Below, one piece after another: positions 45,507 through 57,500 of a stretch of 64,000 nucleotides of DNA. The translations under genes were made by a program, and so were the position numbers. The first letter of the stretch is position 1. Each line of letters begins with the position of its first letter. The DNA lies in NCBI RefSeq assembly GCF_002727185.1, contig NZ_NIZW01000006.1:310001-374000 (forward strand), given 5' to 3'. Source of the stretch: Rhodopirellula bahusiensis (lineage in GTDB: Bacteria; Planctomycetota; Planctomycetia; Pirellulales; Pirellulaceae). The notes under the pieces were generated by a model. It was not told the DNA's origin, did not search any database, and saw nothing but the letters and a program-made list of their open reading frames with translations.

Positions 45507-45809
45507 TCCCGTCGGTTCAAGTTTCTCGCGAGCCACTATCAACCCAACGGCGTGCAATTTGCGAAAAGACTATGCCTGTACGCGACTGGAAATCATGCGG
45601 AGCAATCGCATCGTCATCGCTCAACATTGGCACGCCCAGTGAAACGTCGCCAGCTTGGTAACCGCAGCAAGTGAGCGGCAGAATGTGTCATCAAGAGATG
45701 CGACAGCACATCAGCTTTGGAAACCAACGCCGACCCCTTCAAGAATGCGGCTGCATGGGGCTCGTTCATTTCTTCTAACAATGGCTCAGCGTAGCATTGA
45801 GGAATATCT
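45507..45809. other. Gap between MocR gene and palindromic element
   Basis: About 300 bp with no protein-like frame, tRNA or recognised repeat. Composition is ordinary. It could be a degraded gene remnant, but I cannot support that. Confidence 0.4.
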
Positions 45810-45876
45810 GTAGCCGAAGTCGCAAGACTTTGGAAAGTTCATTGACAGTCATCCAAACCCTTGCGAGTTCGGCTAC
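45810..45876. repeat. 67-bp palindromic element, copy 1
   Basis: Starts GTAGCCGAAGTCGCAAGA and ends with an imperfect reverse complement, CTTGCGAGTTCGGCTAC. It folds into a 24-bp stem with a few mismatches. Copy 2 at 47425-47491 has the same first 24 bases and nearly the same right arm; only the loop differs. It lies 14 bp beyond the stop of the arylsulfotransferase-family gene and could act as its terminator. Confidence 0.85.
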
Positions 45877-45889
45877 GTTTTTGCTTTTG

Positions 45890-47389
45890 CTACTCCTTCA
45901 ACTCACCTGAGACCAAATCTGAGACTTGCTCGGCCGAATACTTGAAGGTTTTGAAAGCAGGGGCAGAGCCATTGTAGCGAACGACGACATCTCCATCAGA
46001 CGCAACTTCCCAGACTCTTTTTCCGACAGTATCGGTGAGAAGTGTGTTCCCGTTAGGCAAGCGGCGTGCTCCGCCTTGAAAGGGAGCAAAAAAGTCGGCG
46101 TGTTCCCAGAACCAGATTTGCTTCGCTTCAAACGTTCCAGCTTTCCCTGTGGCGTAACGTCCATTGTCGACCGTAGGGCCAATTTCATGGACGTTGCTGG
46201 TTCCCTTTAACGCTTCCTGAGCAGCAGCGGCTGACGCTCCACCAGCGCCGACTCTGGCGATGCTGCTTGTGTCTGTATTGTTGTTGAACACCAGGATGTT
46301 GCCGGCTCCGGGAAGTCCTTCGTCAACCCAGTTGGCGTCGTGTTGATTTTGGAATAGTCGGTCATTCTCCGTGCCCCTCGCGTAGGCAGCTGGATTGCCG
46401 TATCGAAACAGTAGATCGCCCCCTTTGCCGCTTTGACCACCTGTCGAACCTGCGGCTTGTTCGATGGTCGTACTGTGGTCGATCACCCAGATTTCGTTGT
46501 AGATGAACGAGCTAACAAGAACCTGATCCTTCCCCGCGTGATAGTCGATCGCATTCAAATGCTGCCGCACCGCATTCATTGGCGCATATCTTTTAGGGAA
46601 GTGGCCGTCGATCTTTTCGGGATGATCGGCGATGACTCCGTAGTTGGCCGCTTTGGTGTTTTGGTCCTGAATCATGTGGTCAATAAAACGCCAATACCAG
46701 ACGACTTCATGGGAATTTGAAGCGCCGTCGTCCTCCGGCTTGTCGTTAAACGATTTTTGTTCAAGGTTGGGCTTGATCTCCAACACTCCATCCGACCAGA
46801 CCGTTTTTCCTCTGCCGGCCGACCAACCGGCAGCCGCTGCGTCTTTTGGGCTGATTTCTTCGTAGATCAAAACCAGAATGTTGCCGTTGGGCATGGGCAA
46901 CATGTCGTGGTGGAACGTGATATTGTTCCCGTTGAAGTCAATATCGCTGGCACTCAACTCCCAGATCGCTTTTCCAGTGGTGTCGGTAATCTGAAGCGTG
47001 TCGGTGGCGGCGACTGGTTGCCCAGAAGTAAAACTTCTGTCCCTGATTCCAGTTCGCAGCAGGCCGCCCGATTTCAGCAGGTACGAAGTATGTCCGCCGC
47101 CGTTTAAATCGGTATCCCAGCGATGAGCCACACTTCCTTCAGCATCGAGAAGCATTGCGTAATTAACGACATCGGTGGCGAGTTCATCCGCTTGGTGCCA
47201 AAACAGGTAGCCTTGATACAGCTCGTCAGGCAAAGCCAAATCGACCTTTGTCGTCACCACATCACCGACCGATGCGATGGTTGTAATTCTTTCCGGCTGT
47301 GGCGGTTGCGCTCGTAAGTTACTCCCCAGCAGCAATGAAACAACTGCGAGTGAGCAAATCAGTTTGGGTTGATACCGATTGGATGTCAT
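45890..47389 (-). CDS. Arylsulfotransferase (ASST)-family secreted protein
   Basis: A 499-residue exported protein, with a signal peptide of about 27 residues ending LRAQ. It has the repeated beta-propeller pattern of the ASST family: YAMLLDAEGSVAHRWD, GKAIWELSASDIDF, NITFHHDMLPMPNGNILVLIYEE, EVVWYWRFIDHMIQD, LNAIDYHAGKDQVLVSS, EIWVIDHST, FQNQHDANWVDEGLPGAGNILVFNN and ARRLPNGNTLLTDTVGKRVWEV. Candidate catalytic histidines lie in FHHD and QHDANW. True ASST moves sulfate between phenols; many family members have unknown substrates. Bracketed by both copies of the 67-bp palindrome, with no obvious operon partner. Confidence 0.85.
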   Translation of the reverse strand: MTSNRYQPKLICSLAVVSLLLGSNLRAQPPQPERITTIASVGDVVTTKVDLALPDELYQGYLFWHQADELATDVVNYAMLLDAEGSVAHRWDTDLNGGGHTSYLLKSGGLLRTGIRDRSFTSGQPVAATDTLQITDTTGKAIWELSASDIDFNGNNITFHHDMLPMPNGNILVLIYEEISPKDAAAAGWSAGRGKTVWSDGVLEIKPNLEQKSFNDKPEDDGASNSHEVVWYWRFIDHMIQDQNTKAANYGVIADHPEKIDGHFPKRYAPMNAVRQHLNAIDYHAGKDQVLVSSFIYNEIWVIDHSTTIEQAAGSTGGQSGKGGDLLFRYGNPAAYARGTENDRLFQNQHDANWVDEGLPGAGNILVFNNNTDTSSIARVGAGGASAAAAQEALKGTSNVHEIGPTVDNGRYATGKAGTFEAKQIWFWEHADFFAPFQGGARRLPNGNTLLTDTVGKRVWEVASDGDVVVRYNGSAPAFKTFKYSAEQVSDLVSGELKE

Positions 47390-47424
47390 TTAGTTTTCTC
47401 CGGTGTGGGGGACGGCGATTTCTG

Positions 47425-47491
47425 GTAGCCGAAGTCGCAAGACTTTGGCGAGTTAGTTGTGAATCATCCAAACTCTTGCGAGTTCGGCTAC
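47425..47491. repeat. 67-bp palindromic element, copy 2
   Basis: Same left arm as copy 1 (GTAGCCGAAGTCGCAAGACT) and a right arm pairing at 22 of 24 positions. It lies between the acetyltransferase stop (47539) and the arylsulfotransferase-family start (47389) on the minus strand, so it could end the upstream transcript. Confidence 0.85.
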
Positions 47492-47538
47492 GACACGAAT
47501 TGTTCCGACGGTCCTTACGGAGCCGGGCATCAGCCGCT

Positions 47539-48270
47539 TTAGCGCGGGTTGCCCTCGTTGGCACGTTTCAGAATTTCGATTTCACCACCCACAATCGCGT
47601 CGATGTTGGCTTCGATCTTCTCGACCGGCCAATCCCACCAGCTGATCTCAAGCAATGAATTGATGGTGTCTTCATCAAAGCGTCGCTTGACGGGCTGCGC
47701 GGGGTTGCCCGCGACAACGGTGTAGGCGGCAACGTCTTTGGCAACCACCGAACGAGCCCCAATGATCGCACCGTCTCCGATTGTGACTCCCGGCATGATG
47801 ATGGCCTCCATCCCAATCCAAACATCATTGCCGATGACGGTATCTCCCTTGCGGCCCGGAATATCAAACATCACCTGTATGTCCTCCGCCGTCGTCTTCT
47901 CATGCATCGAGAAGTTGTTGAACGGGTAGGTCGAAAAGCCGCTCATGTTATGGTTGGCCGAGCTGGTGATGAATCGCACGCCATGGGCGATTTGCCCAAA
48001 CTTGCCGATCACCAAACGTTCCGGACTGAGCGGAAACAGAAACGGCGCAAGGTAGCTGGCGTAATCACCCAGGACCTCCAGATGACCGAAGTAGGTGAAG
48101 TCACCAATCTCAATTTTGGGATGGTCGATGACTTGATTCAGCAAAACAACGGTTTTGATTTCTGTCCCATCCGGCATCACCATCGGGTATTTCTTCGTCG
48201 AGTCAAGCAAGTGAACTCCTCCGTCTCGTTCCATCAAAATGGCAGCCAGTGTCGCACGATGAGAACTCAT
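47539..48270 (-). CDS. CatB/Vat-type hexapeptide acetyltransferase
   Basis: A 243-residue left-handed beta-helix acetyltransferase of the xenobiotic acyltransferase group. Visible: [42 protein letters not shown] (with the catalytic-type His and the loop insertion), [56 protein letters not shown] (about 140-195). The group contains chloramphenicol and streptogramin acetyltransferases, but most environmental members have other or unknown acceptors, so no resistance claim is made. N-terminal 40 residues are unusual, so the true start may be internal. Divergent from the giant protein gene. Confidence 0.85.
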   Translation of the reverse strand: MSSHRATLAAILMERDGGVHLLDSTKKYPMVMPDGTEIKTVVLLNQVIDHPKIEIGDFTYFGHLEVLGDYASYLAPFLFPLSPERLVIGKFGQIAHGVRFITSSANHNMSGFSTYPFNNFSMHEKTTAEDIQVMFDIPGRKGDTVIGNDVWIGMEAIIMPGVTIGDGAIIGARSVVAKDVAAYTVVAGNPAQPVKRRFDEDTINSLLEISWWDWPVEKIEANIDAIVGGEIEILKRANEGNPR

Positions 48271-48533
48271 GCAACAGGCCGATACTCGATCGATCCCAAA
48301 GGTTCACCACAGCCAGCTTCCTGTTCCACACATGGTCAGAGGTGAGCTTTCGCAACGACATTGGACGTCAAGCAAAACGCAATCCAACAGCCATCGGAAA
48401 TAAATCCGGTACCTGGTCATTGGGATTCTGAAAATCGTTGGCGGTCTGTGAAACGACATTGCCACATAGGAGGTAGCCGCCCCAAATCTGAGACTCATCA
48501 CCTTTTTGGGCCCCCTTCCCGACTGGAGATGCG

Positions 48534-51500
48534 ATGATACCCGAGAGGTCCCCGTGGACGCGCCGTTTCTTGCGAAATCGTCCACGACGTGCTGACTGTG
48601 GTCAAACGCGATCTCGTCGTCGCTTGGGCGTCGAAACGCTGGAGACCCGCAGGGTGCTGGCCGCGTCGCTTAGTTTTCCGGGACAAAACGTTGAATTGCA
48701 GCCAGGCGAACAATTTCTGAAGATTGTTCAGGCCGAAGACAATAGCAACGTTCTCGATGAAATCAATTTCGACGGAATCGATGACAATCGGATCGAAATT
48801 TCAGCCGCCGCGTTTCAGGTTGACACTGATGTGAACCTATCCGGATACGATCTGCTCGTCTCAGCCGAGTCGATTCTGGTGGTCAACGGTGGTTTGCTCG
48901 GAGCAGGTCAGGTCGTGTTGTCCGCCGTCAAACAGCCTGACTTGGGCGATGTGATCAGCGACGCCGTGCTCAACGGGTTGGTCGCAAACGAATCACAAAC
49001 GATCGAGGTCCGCAACTCGACCATCTCGGCGAATCAGATCACACTGAGCGCGAATGGAATCACGTCCACAGGCTGGAGTGAACTGGGCGGACACCAAGAC
49101 GTCATCGCTGATGAGCTGATCACCCAACTTCAAACACTACCTCAGATCGGACTCAGCGGCGCCGTCAGCCCGCTGAGTGGTCAAGCGAAAATCCACAACG
49201 CGTCGGCGGGGATCACGCTGGCTGATTCGGTGCTAAGGAGCGTCGGGGCGATTGATGTCAGTGCGACAGCGGTAGCCGACTCGTCTTTGAATTCGATCGC
49301 GGTCACAGGTCTCAATGGAAGCGGCTTGCCCGCGACGGTCTCGGTTGGGTTCAGCCATTCGACTTCTTCGGCGACGATCGACGTTTTGGGGACCACGCAA
49401 ATGGAGGCAACCGGGTCAGTCAACCTTGTTACTGATGCGACTAGCACAGCGATCAACGTCGCTCGGAACGAAGCGAATTCGCGAGCGAGATCGCAAGATG
49501 CTGAAAAGGTCAAGACCGCCGTCAATTTGTCGCTGGCGTTGACAAATGAAACGTCAACCATCGACGTTGCCGCTGGGACGACCATCCACTCCGGTGGCGA
49601 GGTCAACGTCAAGGCGGTCAGCGAAGTGATCAACGACGTGACCGCAACAACGGCGGTGTTCAACGACGGGACGGTGGGTTTCTCTGCTGCAGTGGGCGTC
49701 GACAATGCGATCGTGCGATCGGAAGTCAATGGCACAATTCAGTCAGATGGCGTTTCTGGATCGCAGATCGACTTTACAGGCGCAGACATCTTCTCCAGCA
49801 GTGACTACCTGCTCCTGAACAATATCCCTGCGGCCAATCCGATTCTCGCGGGCGAGCGGCTGACGTACCGTGGCGAGACGCCCATGCCGGGCCTGATTGA
49901 TGGGGAAGAGTACATTGTCCGCGAGGCAAACATTCGCTCGCAACATGCGGACGGGGTCCAGCAAACCGTTCGTCTCGCCCGTGCAGAAAGCGTTGACTTG
50001 GAAAATGCAAATGTCGATGCCGAGGCGATCCATTCGCTGACTCGACTTTCGGTAATCAAATTCGACGCGAGCGAAGTCAGTTCCGAAGACGCGAGCAATG
50101 ATGGGCGGATCGAAATGACTCTGCCTGATGGTGTCAGCAGTCTTGTCTATTTGGGATCGGAAGCTGGTGACGATGACATTCTGCCGCAAAGCATCACTGG
50201 ACTGAAACAAAACCAACGTTACGAAGCGGTTCAAATTGGATCGCAAATTAAACTACGTCTGCCTGGCACAATAGACTTTGTTGATTTCTCGTTGCCAGCT
50301 GGAACCAGCGGAACTCACGGATTTCGATACGACGAAAACAGATTGAGTTTCAATCCGCTTGATGACGTCAACGCCGAAGACGATTGGATCAGCTTGCCAG
50401 CGGATCATCGTTTTCAGACCGGCGACTTTTTGCTCTATGCCACCGATCCGTCGAGATCAGAAGAGCACGAGATGTTCGCCTTTGATGCCTCGGAGAGCGT
50501 CGTCAGCAGCCTTGGCAGCGTGTCGCTGCCCGATGCCCCGATCAACGGGCTGGACAATCATCATGGATACTATGCCGTTGTTGATCCGCACTATCCCAAT
50601 CAACTGCGTTTGACCGGGTCGTTGGCCGACGCGTTTGGTAGTGAGACAGTGGACATCAGTTTTGGTGGCAGTACAGACCACACGCTGACACGCACATCGG
50701 GCGGGATTTCAGTCGTCGCTCAGCTATCAGCGATCAACAAAGCAGAGGCCGGAGTGAATTTGACACAAGGCGAACAGCCTTGGAGTTCAGTTCTTAGCGG
50801 CGTCGGGGCGGGAAGAATCGAGAACATTGGATCAGCGGGACTCGGATTCTTCGATTCACTTCGCGATAGCATCCAAGGCAACGGAGTTTCTGATGCGACC
50901 GATGTAACAAACGTGGACCCTGGGGGCACGACGCAACCTGAAAGCGACAAACAGGGCGGCATCGACGCGGCCGGATCATTCGTTGTTTCAGTCTTTCATC
51001 ATGATGTCAACGCAATCATCGGAGCGACTGCGGACCTTGCTTCGAGCAGCAGCATCACATTGGACGCCGACATCGTGCAACGAACGCGTTTGGGAGCGAT
51101 CGGTGAATCAACGCGTAACGCGCTGAATGAAGAGAACGAAAACACCAAAGAATTCGCCGTCAGCGCGGGTTACGGATTCTTTCATAACGACGCTCACGCA
51201 GTCGTTGAAGATCGTTTTGTCGATGACGCCGACGTGACGCAGCAAGCGGTCTTGGATGCGCAAGGGCTGATTGCGGTCAACGCTCAAGTCGTTTATCCAT
51301 TCTTGGGTGCCAGCGACGATGGTGTAAACGCGGCCGTGACACTGGAGCAATTTGGACTTGGCAGTTTTCAGTCGCTGCTAGACGGGACTCACGGGCTAGC
51401 CGGATTGGTCAACGTGTACGCGCGAACGCTTGCCGACGGCGGCGACGACTCGCTTTCGCTGGCACTTGGTTTGATGGTAACCAACACCACCAATCATGTG

Positions 51501-54500
51501 ATCGCTCGCATTGGCGAAGGCGCACACGTGCAAACGAGTGACGCACTGTCCGTTGACAACCAATCAGTCAGCGTCAACGCGACCCTGGATACGTTCAGCG
51601 TTGGGGCTGGGCAGATGTCGGCTATCAACCTGAGTGTTCCGGGGTTGGCTGAAGCAATCAATCGAGGGCATAAGCGGGAGGGAGGTGGTGTCCAAGATTT
51701 CATCAAAGACCTAATCGATCCGCTCGGTGTCTCCGGCAAAAACGCGGCCGGTGGAACGATGTTGTTGACATTGGGCGATCACACGACGGTTGCTGAAATT
51801 GCCGATGCGGCAATCGTAGGACGCGACGATTGGCTCAACAACGCCATCGACGTCACGGCAATTTCCGATCTCTACGATCTGGCACTCGTGCAAACTGGAA
51901 CGGCATCGTCCCAATTCGGGTTCTCCGCCGCCATCGCCGCATCCAATATCAAAACCGACACACGTGCCAGCGTCGGCGATGGAGTCGAGTTGTCAGGTGG
52001 CAGTTTGACGATCAACGCGACCGACACACTCGATCGCATCAACATTTTGGGTGCGTTCTTGAAAGGCAAACAGATCGGCGTCGGCACTTCGATCGGTGTC
52101 AATGTCATTGACCAAGACGTGGCTGCTTTCTTGGGCCGCAGGGATCGAGAAGCGGCAGCGATCGGAGACGGAAGAGTCGCTTTGTCGTCGGTTGAGGTGG
52201 ATGCATCAGCGAGTGGTGATGTTCTTTCTTGGGTGATCAGCGGCGGAATTCAAGGAGTGGGCAGTTCCTCGGCCCAGCCCAATGCAAAACGCTTGGGACC
52301 GGTTTCGCTGACGGTACCTGTCGCCATCAATCAAATCGCCAGTGAATCCGTTGCCTACATTGATGCGGTCACCGGTTCCATTAACGATATTGCGGTGGAT
52401 GCAAAATCCGACAGCAATATCGATGCGGTCGTGATTGGTGCGTCAGTCGCAGTCCAAGCCAGTAGCACCGGCGCTGGCAAATTGAATCTGGCTGGCGTCG
52501 GCGCGTTGGCCGTCAACGAAGCACAACTCAATTCGTTGGCGTGGATCAGCGAAAGTACCATCGACGACTCAAATGATGTTCGTGTCGAAGCGCAGGAGAT
52601 GTCGCAGGTCAATTCCGATGCCGGTGGCGCATCCCTTGTCGCTGGCCTTGCTGTCAAAGCTGCCGTCTCGTTCGGTGCAAGCGTCGCGATCAATGACGTG
52701 ACGTCCAACGTTTCGGCCAAGTTGTTAGGCACGAAGCTCGACACCGGGACGACAGGCCAGGTCGATGTAAAGGCGACCGCGAACACATCGTTGACAGCCG
52801 ATTCGATCGCGGGAGCGGTGGCGGCACGCTTCACTCCCATCGCAGGAGGCACATTCGGAGGCTCCGGTGCCGGTTCCCGAAACTGGTTGGACCAAGATGT
52901 GATGGCGGAGGTCGGACAAAGCGAGGAAAACGGTAGCGTGATTGACACGAATTCGCTTTACATTGTCGCTCTGCACAGCGGCGTGGTTCACGCGAGCGGC
53001 TTCGCATTTGGTGTTGGCGGCAGCGGTGGTGCCGGCGCATCGGGCGCCGCGTCGATTGGAATCGGATTGGGTTTGAACGAAATCATCGGTGCCACGCGAG
53101 CCACGTTGAACGAATCGGTCGTCAAAGTATCGGAGCAAGTTCAGGTCGAAGCGATCAACCAGACGATCTTGTCTGCGATCACGGAATCATCGTCCGTGGG
53201 AGCGGCCGTCACCGGTGGTTTCGGCGCGGCGATTGCCGGTGCAGGTGCTGGAACGCATAACCTGATTCAACAACAGATCTCTGCGACCACCATCGGTAGT
53301 ACAGTGGACGCCGGCGATTTTATGGTGTCAGCCACGGACTCGACTGCGTTGAGTTCACGCACCTACGGGATGACCGTCGGGGCCGGAATATCCGGCGGCG
53401 GCACGGCCGCCTTATCCATTGGAATTTCCGTCGCCAAAAATGAAAATCGAAATCAGGTCGACGCTGCTGTCTTGGATGGATCGACGATCCGCACATCGTC
53501 ACCGGCAAGTGGCATCTTCGACGGGGATGTTTCCGTTGTTGCAACAAGCGACAACACGATGGAAGCTTTGGCTTTGGCGGCATCTTACGTTGGCGGTATC
53601 AGCTCGGGGCTTGCCGTCGCAGTCGCGGGAGCCGGTGCGTTAGCTGAAAACGGACTGTACTCGGCGACACTCGCGCGGGTCTCCGACAGCACGATTAACG
53701 CGGGGCACAATATTCATGTCAACGCGAGTCGTAGAGCCACGTTGTCCGCATCAATCGAAAGCGATGGCGTTTCAGTAGGCGGAGGCAACGTTGGTGGTGG
53801 TCCAGCAATCGGAGTCTCGATTGCGACCAACACGATCGGGCAGACCGTACAGACCAGTCCAGATGGCGACACGCTATTCGTCTCCGAAGTCAAATCATTG
53901 GTCGAAGGCAGTCAAATGACGGCCGCCGGTACATTGTCGGTACTGACCGAGAACATCGACACAGTGACCGCGACGGTTAAGGCTAATTCGGTCGCTGGTG
54001 CACTCGGGAATGTGGCCGGTTCTGCGGCAGTCGTCGGCAGCAGTGCGACCAATAATCTGGCCACAAAAATCAGCGCAATCATCAACGACGAGAGCGACGC
54101 AGCCGCCGTCGCCAGCACCGTTGACGCGGGTTCCGTGATCGTCCGGGCGACAAATAATCCTGATGACCAGAACACTGAAACAGGCGTCGTCACGGCATTG
54201 GTCGGTTCCATGACCATGGTCGGTGTCGGCGGATCGGGCGGTGCTGTGGCCGTCACAGTCTCGGTCTCAGAAGCGTCTAACAGGATCGACAACACAATCG
54301 ACGCGTCTGTTTCAAGAACAACCGTTTCCGCGACGACGGGCGACGGCCTGACGCTGGAAGCCAATGAAAACGTAGTTGCTGATGCCGACGCTTACGCGAT
54401 GGCAGTTGCCCTGGCATTGTCGTCGTTCTCTGTCGCGGGTGCGGGAGGCGGCGCCAAGGGCAAGAATCAGATCACGTCGACGACCAATTCAACTTTGACC

Positions 54501-57500
54501 GACAGTGACATCGACTCTCCCGAAGCGGACCTTGATGTCACTTCGACCAACACCATCACTGCCGATGCACACACCCATACGTGGACCGCTGCGGCGGCAT
54601 TGATCGGATTGGTGGGCAGTGGATCAGTGACCGAAAACACCATCACGCCGACGACCACTGCCGAAGCATCCGGCGGTGCCATCCACGTTCGTGATGCAAC
54701 GATTTTCGCTCGAGCGACACCTGTTGGCAAATCTGATTCCGCCGGCTTCGCGCTCAGCCTTGGCGGACTGGTCGGCGTCTCGAAATCCACCGTGAACATC
54801 AGTGGCGAGGTGACTGCTCGGCTGGGCAATTCCGACCAAGAAATCTTTCAATCGCAAACTCTGGCACAAACCGCTGATTTCAACGGCGATACTCCCTCCG
54901 TCGCCAAGGCGGACGGTTCGTCGGGGTCCTTGTTGGGTGTGGAAGCATCCGTCGCTTCGATCACCAACACGGCGAATGTGCTGGCTGAAATTGCAGATGG
55001 ATCGACACTGGAAATTGCCTCGACGAATTTGTTTGCACGTCGCGTATCCGAGCACCACGCCGACGCGAATAGTTTGGCAATCGGTTTAGGATCGTTCGGG
55101 TCGACCTATGCCGGTACTAATGATTCGGGAAATGACATCGCCCGCGTTGGCTCGAGCGTCACGCTGGAGGGGAACAGTTTCAGAATCAACGCTGCTTCCA
55201 TCGAACGCACTTTCGCCGGCGCGACGGCTGGTGCCGGTGGCGTGGCTTCTGGTTCTTCCGCCACCGCAGAAACTAGAAACACAAGCACGACTTCCGCGAC
55301 CATCGGTGCCGAAGCGGACTTTGACTTGACCGGATCATTTCAAGTGCTCTCCAACCACCTGTCTCACTTCGATACCGGACTGAGTGCCATCGGCGGCGGA
55401 GTGCTAACCGGATCGGGAGGGAATCTTTCCAACACTATCGCGTCGACGGTCAAATCGGAAATTGGTCAGCAAGCGAACATGGACGCTGCCACCATCCGAG
55501 CAACCGCGACGAATCGGATCGACAAATCCAGCCCGTTCGCTGACGATGGCTTTGACAGAAATGCGAATGCGACCGTGGGCGGCATCGTCGGAGGCGTCGG
55601 CGTGGGTAGCGCGACGCAATTGACTTTGAATACCGACGTACTGATCGATGATTCGGCGTTGCTCTTCGCGGGCGATTCAATCGACCTGCACTCCGCCAAC
55701 AAAATCAACGCGATAGATGAGTTGGTCGTCGCCAGTGGGGGCGTTGGTGCGGGTTCCGGTGTCAACACGACGCTCGACGCACTGGACAACCAAGCAGTCG
55801 TCACCGTCGACCCGTCCGCCGCGGTCCACAGCGGAGGGACGATGAACATCACCGCTCGCGGAAACGCACAGGCTGATATCCAGACCAGCACGGAGGTCTA
55901 CGGCGTGCTGACCGTTGGCATCGGGACATCCCGGGTCGATATCCGGCCCGACAATCAAGTCTTGATTCACGGGACTCTGGTTGCCGACGGCGATATCCAA
56001 ATTTCCGCTGGCACGGATTCCGCTCCCAATCGGGACAACTACGACATTGATGCCCGATTGGATGTCTTTTCAGGTAGTTTGATTCCGATTACGTCGTCCA
56101 CTGCCACAGCCAATCTGATGCAGACCAACACGATCGAAGTCTCCGAGAACGGCGTGGTACGCAGTGGCGGCGATTTGCGTCTGCATGCTCAAAATGACGA
56201 AGTCAGCGAAGTCAACGCGTTGGCGAAATCGGTTAGCTGGACCACCGCTGTCGTGGACTTGGTCGAAGGGGTCATCAACGCGGTCGGTGACTTGATCGGC
56301 GAAGGCGGCCAAGAAGTGACCGAGGGCTCAGGAAACGAAGCCGTCACATCAACCGTTCAAGTCACAGGCTTAGCCGAAACCGGACTCAACCGATACAGAA
56401 AACTGGATATCACGGGGATCACTTACAACGGCGGCGATGTCGATTCCGCCAGCAGCTACAGCGTGCAACGATCAGACGACTCCGACGATTCGATTCAATT
56501 TACATTGGTGCCATCGTCTCTGACATCACCTTTGATCACGGAAATCCGCCGACTGAAGAACTTGATCAACGACCATCGCAGCAATGAATTATTGGTGCAG
56601 CAATACCAGGACGAAATTGACCGGATGCAGGCCCAACTGGAGGTCAAAGGCCTGGCCGAAACTCCCGAAGGTGCCAGCGAGCCCCAGCGAATCGAACAAT
56701 CCATTGTCACGGTCGTGGTTGATCCGATCACCAGTTCTTCGGGAATCATCGACATCGTCGCCGGCCAGTTCAAAAAGTTTGGTGATAGCGGAACCGGTCA
56801 AGTCATCGCGCCGAGTGACCCGGCCATTGAGATCATCAATCAGACGCGAGCCTTCATAGAAACAACGGGGCTGTTCATCCCGCAATTCAATGGCGGGGTG
56901 ATTATCAATGGCATGAGCAATTTCAGCAATTCTGGGACGCCTTCGATCGTGGTCGAAAACCGAGCCCAAAGCGTCGATCTTGAAAACGGTGACGCGCCGC
57001 TGGTTTGGCCCAGTATCACTGTCAGCGGACCGATCGCGAACTTGGGTGGCTCGTTGACAATTCGTAATCCATCGGCCGGAGCGGGCGATATCACGATCAA
57101 CGCTCCGATCGAAGTGCTGTCGCAGTCCGTCATTGCGGGTGCAGAAGGAACTTTAAACATCGATTTGGGGCAACAGGGATCAACGTACGAAGGCAGCACC
57201 GAGCACGCTCGCGTTGTGTCCTATCTTGATCAAATTAGAACACAGTCTTTAACCTCGGACACATACGAGGATTTCATCGACCAAGGTCGCGGCGACGGCA
57301 AGTTATCGGCTGGTCGGATTTTCCTTTCGGCCCAGTACGTCAACATCAACAGTTTGATCGAAAGTGGGAAATCGGACTACAACCTGACGCTTGGAGACGA
57401 TGTCGCCGATGCAATCAACGCGCACACTGGCGACTCGGTGTTGCGATTGAATGCGGACACGCATTTAGGTGGCAGCGAAGACTTTGACGTTTCTTACGAT

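Noticed and set aside
47539-48270. Antibiotic resistance call for the acetyltransferase
   Set aside because: Fold-level similarity only; most environmental members are not resistance enzymes.
52355-52948. Minus-strand frames within the giant gene, such as this 197-codon one
   Set aside because: Their Ala/Thr/Pro-rich translations are what is expected opposite Gly/Ala/Thr/Val repeat codons; no domain is seen.
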